Shown: piece by piece, positions 1-12,085 of the stretch
Position numbering within the stretch: the first letter of the stretch is position 1
How the letters are laid out: every line of letters starts with the position of its first letter
Source of the DNA: Phoronis australis
Taxonomy: Eukaryota > Phoronida > Phoronidae
Length of the DNA: 64,000 bases
Direction: 5' to 3'
NCBI GenBank assembly: GCA_002633005.1
Contig: NMRA01000349.1
Coordinates: 60,001-124,000 of the forward strand
Translations under genes and position numbers: made by a program
The notes under the pieces: model-generated
The model's database searches: none
What the model was told of the DNA's origin: nothing
What the model saw: only the letters and a program-made list of their open reading frames with translations

Positions 1-226
1 GGAACAGTGTGATATGCATATCACACTTCGTCTGATGCTGCTTGTTTCTATTGCTCGGAACACGTGAAAGTAATGTTGTCTCAGACATACTGGAATTCGA
101 ACTGATATCTCAAATACTGGTAGTTCATACAAAAATTATCCTTTTGGTTTGTAATGGAATATTTGGTAAAAAGAACCGTTACTGTTTACCCATTTGTTTT
201 CTTATCGGCAAATCCACCTATTGTAG

Positions 227-844
227 GTTTACAACGAGGACGGATCTCTGTCAAGATTGAAGGATTATGGGATTAGGGCTAACCACACTATTCACCTGGT
301 GGTGTTGCTATTGGACGTGCCACGCAGCTTGAATCACGTGACCTTTGATTTGTCTTGGGGATTTCCTGCCACGGGTCGCGACTTTCTGGACGCTTCTTGT
401 TTCATTTTCCATGGGGAGGAAAAGTATGAAGTGGAAGACTTCCGCCCTAACCCAGACAAGGATGAGAATTCTCCTGTGTGGCATGCTGGCGATGAAATGG
501 ACAATGCTCAGAAGAAAGGACACCAGATTATTAACGTTAAACTTAAACAACTTGAAAGTACTGTTACTCATTTATTTTTCACCCTAAGTGCTTTTGAATC
601 TGAGAATTTGTCTCCTTATAAGCACCCGACATTAAAGTTTTACGACTCTTCAGACAAGAAGAAAGACCTTTGTTCTACGTCTTTCCATCATGCTCACGAC
701 TCACAGGCTGTGGTAATGTGTTGTCTCTCCCGACGTCTGGGGTACTGGCAGATTTATAACTCTGGACAGTTGACTGAAGGAAACGTGAGAAATTATGACC
801 CCATAGTCGCAACCATTCGTTCGATAATTGAAGAAGGCGTTTGA
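227..844 (+). CDS. Terminal exon of a UBL-TerD protein (copy 1, 5' part outside window)
   Basis: Open reading frame of 205 residues ending at TGA 842-844, entered through a splice acceptor (pyrimidine-poor TTGTAG, last base 226); the codon upstream of it is a stop, so this is an internal-to-terminal exon and the true start lies left of the window. Residues 1-32 are the last part of a ubiquitin-like fold: the run LKDYGI..N.TIHLVVLL resembles the end of ubiquitin. Residues from about 36 onward form a TerD domain: FDLSWGFP, then DFLDASC (TerD DLDAS-type calcium-binding loop), HAGDEMD (second acidic loop) and VTHLFFTLSAF. The exon aligns throughout with the minus-strand genes at 12086-12691 and 63500-64000, with many substitutions, so it is a diverged paralogue rather than a recent copy. 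Whether it carries the RING-like N-terminus cannot be seen. TerD biochemistry in animals is uncharacterised. Confidence 0.85.
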   Translation, partial: VYNEDGSLSRLKDYGIRANHTIHLVVLLLDVPRSLNHVTFDLSWGFPATGRDFLDASCFIFHGEEKYEVEDFRPNPDKDENSPVWHAGDEMDNAQKKGHQIINVKLKQLESTVTHLFFTLSAFESENLSPYKHPTLKFYDSSDKKKDLCSTSFHHAHDSQAVVMCCLSRRLGYWQIYNSGQLTEGNVRNYDPIVATIRSIIEEGV

Positions 845-2954
845 GTGAATGCCATAAAGCCTTCAAATGTCGCCTTTATTCGATACTATTGGTAAATACA
901 GGTACAGTGCAGATTTGTTGTGATATGGATCGAATTGAATGAAAGAGCTTCATTCTCTACTAAATAAAAATCATTATTGGAATAGGGGATATTAATTAGC
1001 CTGATTGGTAATTTTGCATTCTGTCATTCAATGTTATTTGTTACTGATATTTGTTTGGGTAGTCCGGGCAGAAAGAGGTATTGATTTGGCTTGTCAGTGT
1101 CTGTTCGTCACCTCATTTATTTGAGATTTGTCTAACGCAAAACAATCAATTTTGAGCAGTCTCTGTTAAAAGATAAGTATAACAGTGCACAGGAAGTCCA
1201 AGAAACGACGTCACATATGGATAAACCCTATAGTGAAATGTGTGTCCGTATAGTAATTAAAAAACGAAATAACAAATTGCGAGAAAGCCATTTGTTCCAC
1301 TTTGAGAACGAGAAGGAAAGGGGGGTTGTGGGAAGAGCCAAGGAGAGGGAAGAGTAAGAGATAGTGGGACAGGAAGACTTTTACTAAGGTAGCAAACAGG
1401 AAATCGGCAAAATAATAAAAACAAGGTATTGTGCATCTTTGAAAATTACAAAACTGAAGGGAAGACAAATTTTGAGGCACAGTACAGTTCTATTGTTTTT
1501 GAAATTTATATTGAAAGTGGAACGAAATGCTGAGGGAGTTCTAATAAGATGTGCTAACTGCAATATTCTATCGCAAAACTTTTATTCAAATAAAAGATAA
1601 ATTGATGAGAGAAATACATTTTGTACAGATACATACTTACGTACGTACTTGCATTTGTATATAGAAATATAACCTGGTTTTCCACATGCAAACATCTTAA
1701 GAACTGTCTATGTATTATAAACTTTAATTGGAGCTTGAGCAAGGGCTAGCCAAGGTTTGTCGGACATTTTAGTGCGGTGTGGGGCACTCCCTGGGTTGTG
1801 CAATAAACCCCGTTATTGCTTACATTGTATTGAAATGTGTTAATGAGCTAATCAATGCAAGAAGCGACGTAAATAGCACATAACATACCTTACTGAAAAT
1901 GATACTAACGCCTGTTACACGAGGACGATTTGGCGTTCTCTCAGACTATTGGCTTGCAGAAATACTGTACGTTACGGGGAATGAAGAATGCGAATATTAT
2001 TGTATTCAGGAGCTATGAATAATGGCCCATGAATAAGCAAACAACCAGTTACAAATATCGTTTTATAACTTAAGTTTGCCGCTTCTTATTTCAAATTGTC
2101 TAGGTTGTCAATCAATCCGTGCCCGCTATAAGAAAATTGCAGTGACGCTGCTCGGATTTACCGCCAATCCTGGCGTTTGAATATTGTGGTTTAGTCATCG
2201 CTGTGCTTCGGAGCAGAAGAGGTACTTGTTACGGAGTATGGTACATAAGAAGTTTTGTACCGCAGTGTCGGGTGGGGCTAGTTCGTGCTCTAATGTGGCG
2301 TTTTTAACTGAATACGGAATGTAGATATACTAAATATTTTGGTTACTGTAGATTTCTGGCTTAAATATTGAAAATACCTCCTCAGGTGGCAGTAATCATT
2401 TAACTGATCTGGTTCAATTCAAAGTTTGCTCATAGAGTTTCTAATGAGGTTTGGTTTAATCAGTGTTACTTGTGAAGAAAATTTTATTCAGTTCACTCTC
2501 ACAATATACGAGAGGCTGTTATCGCCAGAGAGATATTTCTAAACTGAAATTGTTCAGGTTATGTTTCAAGGCGATTGTATTCACAAAAGTTTTCTGCATT
2601 TTTCATGGTTTTTCTCGTTCATAGGCGCCAGAAATGTTTGCTTTAGTGGGGAGAGGTGAAACAAGTGAGAACACAAACCAATCCTCTCTCCCCAACCTCG
2701 TCTCCGCCACGGACACGCAGTTTTGCATCTAGATCCGTGACATCAGGTTCACTCCACTCCATACTTAAGTTATAGACTCTTGGCAACTGTTGGTTGGAGA
2801 AGTGTACCCAAACTAATTCGACTTCGTCAACATTTGCCCCGTGGCCCTGCATTCATATTCCTTCGTATCTCCACCGCTTCAACCGACTCGTCGTCAATGT
2901 CCCACCTTCTTCGCCATTGGCGTCCGGACAGTGCTGTTCAGGAGCACACGTACA
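845..2954. other. Intergenic, no gene recognised
   Basis: 3' flank of TerD copy 1. Only short open frames without family features are present on either strand, and I see no tandem or inverted repeat of note. Confidence 0.5.
963..968 (+). terminator. Polyadenylation signal of TerD copy 1
   Basis: AATAAA about 120 bases after the stop codon of the plus-strand TerD exon, a usual distance for a short 3' UTR. Confidence 0.55.
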
Positions 2955-3175
2955 CATGCGCGCACCCAGCCTTTAATATGGGAGGACTCGAATTTCTGTC
3001 GATGTGGATCTTTTGCTGACAAAAAACGGGGAGGACTGAAAAAACGGGGTACTACATTCACTGCGCGTCTGTGCCAGTTTAGTGGACTTTTGTCTCGTTT
3101 TCTCGGACGTTTTCTTTCTCTGAGGCGGACCTTTTTGCCCACTTCGCCAAATGGGCCACCTTGGGTGCGCGCATG
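2955..3175. mobile_element. Small MITE with 15-bp terminal inverted repeats
   Basis: About 221 bp opening with CATGCGCGCACCCAG and closing with TTGGGTGCGCGCATG, which are inverted copies of one another at 14 of 15 positions. TACA precedes the left end and ATACA follows the right end, a possible target duplication. A second copy starts at 15343 and is colinear with this one as far as the 'n' at 15584. No coding capacity, so it would be non-autonomous. Confidence 0.7.
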
Positions 3176-4600
3176 ATACATGTCAGAATGTTTAGTTGTA
3201 CCCAACTAATCTCAATTCATCTCAACTTATCCTGCCATCACCATGCCAGCCTGTTGCTGATGTCATTTTTGTTAGCACCCTGCCCCCGCAGGTGGTGCAG
3301 CGATTAGCACAGTGTCACGATTAGCACCGTGGTGGAATGTTGTTCAACATGGCTTCTCATTGGTTAAAGTAGTGCCGGCAGACCGATCGAGACCACTCGC
3401 ACTGACAAAAGACTAAGGCATGCCGTTCCCTGCTGTTTTATCGGAATAAATGGTTCTAATCATGAATGCCGTATACATACAAAGATAGTTTTCGACACTT
3501 GTATAAAATTACGGACAAGTAAAAGTCCTGCGCCAACGATTGACCAACAACCGAGACCGACTATGGCGGGCTAGGCTAAGCGTGTTTTATTTGGTTTAAT
3601 TAACTCTGGAAAACAAACAGTATAAGCAGAATAACGAACATGCAACATCAAAATATTGAATAAAATTTCTACAGTTAGAATATCCTGACAGTTAAACTTG
3701 CAAAAATATGGAAAATAAATTTAGACGCGACTTGGCTACCGCGGGCGGGCGGCTGACTGCCAAGAGAATTTCAATTTTTGGCGAAATAATTTCAAGTAGA
3801 AAACGTGCCATGATGTCAAATGGTATAATGGTATTAATGAGTTTAAAGTACAAGGAATAATTCCCACTTAGCCAGAAACATTCGTATACGCTGCTAGCGC
3901 CTGGCCTGCCGTGCTCGGACCTGAGCTGCGCCGGGCAAGATAAAAACATTAATTAGCTACCTGACCCTGCATGAGTGAAATTCTTGTGACAAAGAGATTG
4001 AAAAATACTGCGTAATATTTTCCCATCGCCGACATTCAGCTCATTTAGTAAAATTCACTACACTCCCCCCGCTCCGGTTTGCGACGCGGAATTTTTATAT
4101 TTAGACAACAGAGGTATATACGGTATTGTAATTGCAAGTTTGTTTTTTGTGAAGTTTGAAAATATATTTCCCTGGTAATTGAAAATCAAAGCCAATTAAT
4201 TTGGCAAGTGATTATTTTCCCGGCGAAGAGTCACGGCGACTGCAGGCCGGGGAATTACTTCGTCGGTTACTGTGCCCTGGCAAAAAAATCAAGCACAGAT
4301 GAAGGGCGCACTGTTTCGAGATAAAACTTGTTTTTATTTGTCGATGTATGTTTTTTCTTTTTTACATTTTTAACGGCCAGTAAAGCATGAGTCGATTAGC
4401 TGCCAATTATGCACTGCGCTCACACGTCCGAGTAGTTACCGTGACACAGTTATATTATTGCTCACTTCAGGCTTGTACTTTGCATCAGTTTCACGATATG
4501 GCGATGAAGATAAGACATTTGTTGATAAAAAAAACTATATTCCTTTAATTTATTACCTAAAGGGTACTATTTTTGAAATTTGACGTACCCTCGCGATGAG
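3176..4600. other. Intergenic, no gene recognised
   Basis: No open frame with recognisable family features and no clear repeat seen. Confidence 0.45.
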
Positions 4601-4626
4601 TCAGGGCTGACTTCAGTAGCCTAGTA

Positions 4627-5440
4627 TTGGGTACGGGAGACTTTGCGACGGCACTTCACAAACTTATGTTAGACAGGTTGGTGTGTTTCAGCAAAGTAAG
4701 AACGAAAAGAAAACGTAGTATAAGGAACTCGAGTGGTGTGCTTATTTTTGTAAAAAAAAAGAAATTATCTAGTTATGTAAATGAGGTTGCATCATATTCG
4801 GAAAATATGATTTGGATAAAATTTGCTGCTGGTATGAATAAGCCACCTCTATATTTAGGAAATGTTTATATTTCCCCTCAGGGTTTCAGGCACGCAAATG
4901 AACCAATTTTTGACAAAATGAATCCCTGGTTGCACAATTTAAGTCTCACAATCCAAATAGCAATGTCATGTTGTGCGGTGATCTCAATGCGCGCACCGCC
5001 TCAGAAGATTTTGTTAACGATGAGACTGTAGTGCCATTTCTTGAAAATGACCTAAGTGACATGGGTTATGAGTGTGATACCCAGATGCCACCACATGAGT
5101 CTCAAGATAACGAGTGTAATAGTTATGGTCGTGAATTATTGTACTTTTGTAAAAGCTGTAGAATTAGAATTCTCTAGAGCGGTCGCAGAGGTAGTGATAA
5201 AAAACCGGTAAATTTCATTTTGTGAATACAAATGAAAGTAGTGTATTAGACTATTTCATGGTCAGTGAAGAAATTATTACCTCAGTCATCGATTTTCAAG
5301 TCGGCTATCGAGTCGACTCTGATCAGTTTCCGTTGGAAATGATTACAGACGGGGAAGTGTTGTTTAACTTGCAGGTAAACCGCAACAATACACTGGATAC
5401 CCACAGTGTCAGTATGAAAATAAACAGATCCATAATTTGA
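4627..5440 (+). pseudogene. LINE endonuclease fragments, frameshifted
   Basis: Three overlapping or adjacent frames (4627-5031, 4968-5177, 5222-5440) together cover an apurinic-type endonuclease domain. The GDLNAR motif and the later S-D-x-x-P-L motif, in which catalytic SDH has become SDQ, identify it. The frame changes near 5000, and a stop at 5175-5177 separates the second piece from the third. Confidence 0.75.
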
Positions 5441-5473
5441 AGAGATGAAAATAATAATAATTATTTTAAAAAC

Positions 5474-6946
5474 TTGCAATTTGCTGAAGGCGGTGGCTGT
5501 CTAGAAAATATATCAAGTCTACAAAATAACACGAGTATTGTTGACGAAGCCTTAGATTGTATGTATAATTCGGTTGTAAAATCAGCGATACGCTCTGTTA
5601 TGAGAAAAATTGAGCCATCAAAACGTAGATCAAAACCAGAAATATGGTTTGATAGAGAATGTCATGATAATAGATATAGATTATTACAAAGCGAAGTCGT
5701 TATCCCACGTTATCTAGAGCCCGAGTGGACGGGATGTAAAAAATTAATAAAAACAAAACAAAAAATATTCCAAGAAACGCTAACCAAAGCGTTGTTGGAT
5801 ACATCCATGAATGAAAATAACAAACAATTTTGGAACTTGGTGAAAGGTAACAAAGAAGAACGGTCTTCAAATATTACACATGCACAATGCTATAACGGTT
5901 TTAAAAACTTTATACTTCTCAGACTGGAGACTACGATGTATTTTTCAATCAGTTTCATATATATGTTGAGCAGTTTAATCACGGTGGACAACATGGAAGA
6001 TCAGTCAGTTTTTAATAAAATTATTAATTTTGATGAAGTAGATAAGTGTATGAATGACATGAAATTGGGTAAAGCTGCTGGAAATGATGGCATTTCGTTG
6101 GAATTTTTCAAGTTCGCAACACCCGCATTTAAACAGTTTCTCGTTTGTTTGTAGAATAAACTTTTTGATACGGGGAATTACCCGTCTCAATGGAATTCAG
6201 GTATTATGGTCCCTGTGTTTAAGTCTGGAAATAAGAATGATCCAGGTAACTACAGAGGAACCACGCTGTTACAGGTGGCTCCCAAGATATTTGCCCGGTT
6301 GTTATGTAATCGACTCCATTCATGGGCGGATGCGAACAATGTACTGTGTGGGAGGTTTCAGGAAGGGGTATTTCACTGTGGGTAACATGTTTATTCTAGA
6401 TACACTAATTAGCAAATATCTATTGAAACGTAGCGGCCGGTTCTATTGTCTTTTTTCGAGTGTAAAAATGAGTTCAACTGGGTCTGGCGATGGGGTCTTA
6501 AGTATAAAATGTCAAGTTTTGGAATATATGGAAAAATGCATAAAATTCTAAACAGTATGTATGAAGGAATGTGAAATATTGCGTTTGGCTGAATGGGGAT
6601 GGCTACGTAACCGATTTCTTCCAATCTACGATGGGTGTAATACAAGGGTGTCAATTATCTCCCTTTCTCTTCTCGCTATTTATAAATGATTTAGAAAGTG
6701 AAAAATGTAATGGGCTCGTTTGTAAATATTGAAATATTGAATTTATATTTGTTGTTGTTTGCCAATGATTTGGTTCTCGTCGCTGAAACCGCTATTGCTA
6801 TGCAAAGATTAATTACCAAACTAGAAGAATATTGTAATAATTGGAAGCTTCGTGTGAATATGTCGAAGACAAAAATTATAGTCTTCCAAAAAGGGGGAAA
6901 TTATGAAAAGCGGAAATTATTTGGCGAAATTGTACAAACGACTTGA
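5474..6946 (+). pseudogene. LINE reverse transcriptase fragments, catalytic motif mutated
   Basis: Frame 5474-6154 carries the N-terminal linker and the first RT motif (GKAAGNDGI), ending at a TAG. Homology continues in other frames through NYRGTTLL at about 6250, the QGCQLSPFLFSLFINDL block near 6650 and the frame 6698-6946, which has FANDLV where active enzymes have a [FY]xDD box: the first aspartate is asparagine. At 5675-5729 the frame contains a 55-bp block matching the hairpin repeat at 13506-13670 (see findings). Confidence 0.8.
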
Positions 6947-7369
6947 GAGTATAATTATTTGGATATCAAGTTTACTCCTAAAGGTGTATTTACGAAGGCG
7001 CATAAAACGTTAGCTGACAAAGCGGCAAAGGTTATTTTTGTTCTAAAAAGCACATGTTTAAAGGAGAATGCCACCCAAAAAACAACCTATTTTGTATCAA
7101 TTTAGATCGAGTAGTTCTACTTGATAACGGCACGTTCGGTTGCTTTACCTGACTCCTGACGGCAGACGGAGGTGTTGAAATTATCCAATGACGTCATTGG
7201 TTTCACACGCAATCTGTTCAGCAGTTCACAACACGGGTTAGTGGTGTCAGCTTATCGCTTGAATTCATCGTTTAACACCAATAAATCATCACACTTCGAT
7301 GTAAAACCCTTAAAAATACACCGATTACTTATAAAAACGTGTTGTTTTATTTCGCTGTTACGGATTTAC

Positions 7370-7396
7370 TACTCTCTCTCCCTCTCCCTCCCTCTC

Positions 7397-7427
<31 letters not shown>
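7370..7427. repeat. (CT)n microsatellite running into the gap
   Basis: Nearly pure CT/CCT repeat ending exactly where the N run begins, so the repeat probably caused the assembly break. Confidence 0.9.
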
Positions 7428-7925
7428 NNNNNNNNNNNNNNNNNNNNNNNNNNNNNNNNNNNNNNNNNNNNNNNNNNNNNNNNNNNNNNNNNNNNNNNNN
7501 NNNNNNNNNNNNNNNNNNNNNNNNNNNNNNNNNNNNNNNNNNNNNNNNNNNNNNNNNNNNNNNNNNNNNNNNNNNNNNNNNNNNNNNNNNNNNNNNNNNN
7601 NNNNNNNNNNNNNNNNNNNNNNNNNNNNNNNNNNNNNNNNNNNNNNNNNNNNNNNNNNNNNNNNNNNNNNNNNNNNNNNNNNNNNNNNNNNNNNNNNNNN
7701 NNNNNNNNNNNNNNNNNNNNNNNNNNNNNNNNNNNNNNNNNNNNNNNNNNNNNNNNNNNNNNNNNNNNNNNNNNNNNNNNNNNNNNNNNNNNNNNNNNNN
7801 NNNNNNNNNNNNNNNNNNNNNNNNNNNNNNNNNNNNNNNNNNNNNNNNNNNNNNNNNNNNNNNNNNNNNNNNNNNNNNNNNNNNNNNNNNNNNNNNNNNN
7901 NNNNNNNNNNNNNNNNNNNNNNNNN
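7428..7925. other. Assembly gap of 498 N
   Basis: Unsequenced bases. Any open frame reading across them is an artefact. Confidence 1.
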
Positions 7926-8160
7926 TCTGATCTACGAGTGCTGTTCTTACCAAGATAAGATAAGGTGGACGAGATAGTGTTCAGAATCTTTTTACAGACT
8001 CATGATTTAAATGTTCTGAGAAAAGTTGCTAGATATTTAATTAATGCGGAGAAACGCCGAAATGAATTCCTTGATATGAATAAATTTAGATTTGAGAAAT
8101 CTTGTACTCTCTATGTATTATATATTTGTAATGTGGGCCGGAGGCCTGTTACATGAAATA

Positions 8161-9900
8161 AACCTATATATCTATCAAGTTTGTATAAAAAGAACCAAAT
8201 TGGGAATCAAAAACAACCAAACAAAGAAACAACGCATACACTCACGGTGATGTCAATACGTTTTCAAGGACAACATTCAGGTATCGTTCCTAACTGACAC
8301 ACAGGAACTCGGTCACGAAACAGACGGAATAGTCGATGATATTACGCTCTCGGCTGAGGCAAAGATACTAATCTTTGGCCGAGGTACAAAATAGACCTAT
8401 ATCACACCGACAGGATACGCGTTCCAAACGAGACTCACTACTATAGCTCTGTTGGCTTATCGGCATCTAGTACTGGTTGTATTTCGCGTTGCTCGAATGG
8501 CTAGAAAATACGGTCACTTAACTGTCTGTTTTACAATCCCTAAGGACGTTGAGATTCGGAAGCGTTGTGTACATGTAGTTGCCATGCGTTGCGATGAAGA
8601 AAAATATGTCCGTGTAAAATTTATAAATGTTTTCGAAAAGTTATATCATATTTTGTCGCACCTCAGTTGCCGAGCATCATAGCAACCACCGGAGAATCTT
8701 CGGCCCGCCAGGCTGTGTTTTCATGACTGCGGGTTGAAAGAGGATGCATTTTGTTCCAAAAAGGTGAGGGTCCTCAATCTGTCGATTTTGGGGCCAAATG
8801 TCAGCCCTATTTCTGTCTCAAAAATATTTTAAAAATCCCCCGAAATTCTCCCCCACGACGCCCTAAAAATTCCCCTAGTGATTGAAAAGTTCTCTCCCGA
8901 GAAGTTCAAATCACCTGTAACCACACAGGTGACAATTTAAAAGAGCACAAAATGCTACTTGAGACCAAGCCTATGAGAGCTTGCAACAGGACGGGGTGCT
9001 ATTGATGATGATCGGGAGGTAGATTTTTCCCCTCACACGGCGAAACCCCCCCCCCTCAGTCAGAAGGCACAGGCACCTTTCGGCCCCTTGGATGAACGAG
9101 GCCCCTAAAGAAACATGATAACTATACTTGCCGTGTCCAGTTAAATGAAATTGAGCTCTAAAACGAGGCTGTGCTTTGGACGAACGAATTGTGTGTTTTA
9201 ATTTTATGATTCAGCTTGGTCTAGATTGATATTTGAAACCGAACACATGAAATAGGCGTAAGAATTATTAAAACCAAGAAAGCAGAATTGATGGTCAAAT
9301 ATTTACTTGTGACTGTATGCAAGAGAGTGAATGAGAACCTGGATATAATGTGAACGTGATTTCTGGGACTGTGCTCGTTTTTAATTTTTTTCAAAATTTA
9401 AAAAATGGTTAAATATTTTTTAGTTTCAATTACGTGCCTGTTTTTATTTTGATAAAAATATATTTGATAACATCAGTTGTTTACAAGAAGAAACGTAACC
9501 CTGTATTCAGCATAATACCTATTCCGTAACACTACTATCGCCGCAGTTTGGTTATGTTTACTTTTCATGTTTCGAACCGAGTTTTCCGAAAAAAACTTAT
9601 ACCCTTTCGTCGGACAACTCTTTTGTGCATTGACTTGTTCTCTAATGTATTTTTCTACGTCTTTGTGGCTAATTATCGACCCATTTTTAAGATTTTAATA
9701 TCCAGGTTGAACTCGAAAGACCGGCCATCTAACTCACGCAATGTCAACTTCCGCTTTGTTTATCGCAAAGAGCTTCGCGTGAATTAGGTCTATTGTGCTA
9801 AGAAAGGCTTTTAGTTTGATAACAGCGATATTTTCACGGTGCAAGCTTAACATGAAAAGATCCTTAGTAAGCTAGACTAGTTACTTAAAAATTATTTTAC
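8161..9900. other. Intergenic, no gene recognised
   Basis: Short open frames at 8452-8682 and 9548-9787 show no family features. A run of C lies near 9050. Nothing else stands out. Confidence 0.45.
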
Positions 9901-9959
9901 AGGTTCACTTTATTTCTATTTTGTTTCTGTTTTTATTTTATTTTAATCATTTTAACAAG

Positions 9960-10215
9960 AAAACGGCGTTTCTTAAAAGGTCACGACCTCCGACCCCAGG
10001 CTTCTGACATAGAAAGTATTTACAAAAGCCGAGGCGAGTCGGGAAAGGTAGTTCGATTCACTGCAATGTTCATCGTTCAGTATGTGGTATAAATAGGTTA
10101 TCACGTATACTCAGTCGTTATTTCCCTTTTCTAGAGTCATTGTGGCGATTATTATCCAATATCCACTCGGGCTATAGATTACAGGGGATAACGATTTCCC
10201 ATGTAATAATCTATA
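9960..10215 (+). repeat. Hairpin-family repeat, degenerate copy
   Basis: Shares with 13380-13670 the block beginning TTCTTAAAAGGTCACGACCT, then CATAGAAAGTA, GTATGTGGTATAAATAG and the closing inverted arm (GGGGATAACG ... CATGTAATAATCTATA). The central hairpin is largely lost: only part of the second arm (TATCCACTCGGGCT) remains. Looser similarity extends upstream to about 9800. Non-coding. Confidence 0.7.
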
Positions 10216-10855
10216 TATTCAGAGAGATGTTTCCGGTGTGTTTTATGGACGCGTTTCTAAAATGAAAATTGCACAGAGCCTTCTAGCAAACCACACGCTC
10301 AAAATTCCATAGTTGTGAAACTTATTATTTGGTAGTCACAGCAGAAAACTGGGCACAAGTAATTTGGGTTAGTCTAGTCAGTCCAAAAACCTCACGCAGC
10401 TCACACAGTTTACCAATGGAACAATAAGGAATGCAGCAATGAAGACATATATTTCAAGTTATGTTGCTCATAAACAAGATGTGGCGATAACTCCACGAGG
10501 GACATGAACAAAAGCAAACAGTAAACAAACACAACTTCTAGACAGTCAATCTGTTTACACTTGTACATTAGAAATCATCCAATTCTACGGACAACTTGAA
10601 ATTCAAGGCTAACAAAATTATCAAAACATTAACACAGGACAGAAACAATACCATTTCTCATCAAACCCCTGATTCGTACAGGTCAAGCCAAATATTAAAG
10701 GTTAATAAAAATATTGACCTTGTGAATTGAGATATGTGAATAACACGATTTTCAGGTAAAGATCGTTCCGTTTGTTGTCATCACGAATTTTCAGTCATGC
10801 GCTTTAGTTGACTTAGCTTAAGAACCAATATTGTGTAAATCTATTTAGTTTCAAA
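10216..10855. other. No feature recognised
   Basis: AT-rich sequence without a supported gene or repeat. Confidence 0.4.
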
Positions 10856-11138
10856 CAAAATTGCTCACCTGTAAATTAAAACAGTTTTTGCATAAAGACG
10901 ACTTTTAAGTATTTAAAAATGCTTCGAAAGTGATACCGAAACTACTAGCAATCAAAATTGCTCAACTGTAACTGAAAACAGTTTTTGCATGAAGACGACT
11001 TTTAAGCATTTAAAAATGCTTCGAAAGTGATACCGAAACTACTAGCAATCAAAATTGCTCAACTGCAACTGAAAACATTTTTTGCACGAAGACGATTTTG
11101 ATGCTCCGAAAGTGATACCGAATTTGCAGCAATCAATG
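10856..11138. repeat. Tandem repeat, 97-bp unit, about 2.9 copies
   Basis: Units start with CAAAATTGCTC at 10856, 10953 and 11050, exactly 97 bases apart, and include ATGCTTCGAAAGTGATACCG. Units 1 and 2 differ at few positions; unit 3 has lost a short segment (TTAAGCATTTAAAAATG region) and is shorter. No coding frame runs through it. Confidence 0.9.
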
Positions 11139-12085
11139 CGACATACAAGAACAAAAATTCTATTGTATACTGGGAAGAGCTTTGTTTACTCTAGATGTCT
11201 GGGTGCACAGGTGACTCGCCGAAGATAAGAATAGCCCGGTTTGATAAAATCCGGGTATCGGGTTGCTGTCTTTCTAAGAGCATTCAGATTACATCCCTGT
11301 GGCATTTTAACGCACTTTTTCATAATACCCCTCTAGTGCACTGCTTTTCTGTGTTGTTCAGCTCTAAGACTGACGTTTATTGATTTTCCGCAACCTGGGG
11401 GGACAGATTTGTGCGCAACATGAGTTATCAAAACATCTATAGAGTGCCTCACTACGCTCATGTCATATCAGCTCAATACTTTCATAGAAATAACACAAAT
11501 TTTCACATTTAGCTGAAAGTAATGAATTGTAGAGTCTTATAGAGTAGGCCATACAAGCACTGAGAACTTTAAAACAACGAGTTTCGCAGTTATTCTAAGT
11601 ATTTTAAAGTTATCTGAGGGTCCAGTCAAATCTCTGTTAACTCGAATCGGTAATTGGCCAATATGTATGGTACGCTTCGAACTAACTTACAATTTTGTTA
11701 CAAGTCATGCGGCGTGATTGGTCAACAGATTACAGTTGAGTCCAAGGTGAAGGGGGTCGGGATTCTCGACTGGTCACTAGTTAGAGGCCATGTTTACACG
11801 CGGAGAAGAAATGATAAAATTTGCTTGCATCGAGCGGTTGTGAAGTGTGTGAACGGAAATTGAAAAAATGAAACATAATCGATGATCGTTGTACATATGC
11901 GCACTCACAGGCATCATGTTTGTCGAAGCATAAGACGCAATGATTTTTTCTTTAACTAATTATGAGCTGGCCATAACTGTTTACTTTGGGCACCGATGTT
12001 TAAACAAAGGAACTGATACACTTCTGAGGGTACTCTCTACGAGGGTGATTGCATTACGTTATTGCAATGATGCAAGATGACGACT
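11139..12085. other. 3' flank of the minus-strand TerD gene, nothing further recognised
   Basis: Contains the open frame 11654-11863 without family features. The nearest minus-strand AATAAA that I see is around 11374-11379, about 700 bases past the stop codon; it may or may not be the functional signal. Confidence 0.35.

Larger units (their letters stand above)
4627..8160 (+). mobile_element. Decayed non-LTR retrotransposon (LINE), interrupted by an assembly gap
   Basis: Successive plus-strand open frames in different phases encode pieces of one LINE second ORF: an endonuclease (GDLNART at about 4974-4994, then SVLDYF and a SDQFPL end motif), a linker, and a reverse transcriptase (GKAAGNDGIS, NYRGTTLL, QGCQLSPFLFSLFINDL, FANDLV). 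After the 498-bp N run, a frame at about 7965-8156 with the look of a LINE C-terminus leads into an AT-rich tail with AATAAA. Several frame changes and stops show it is dead. Exact clade (CR1, L2 or related) cannot be decided by eye. The stretch between about 6950 and 7427, including the CT repeat, may be a separate insertion. Confidence 0.85.

Noticed and set aside
7172-7977. Open frames reading through the N run
   Set aside because: The residues are all unknown bases; the frames are artefacts of the gap.
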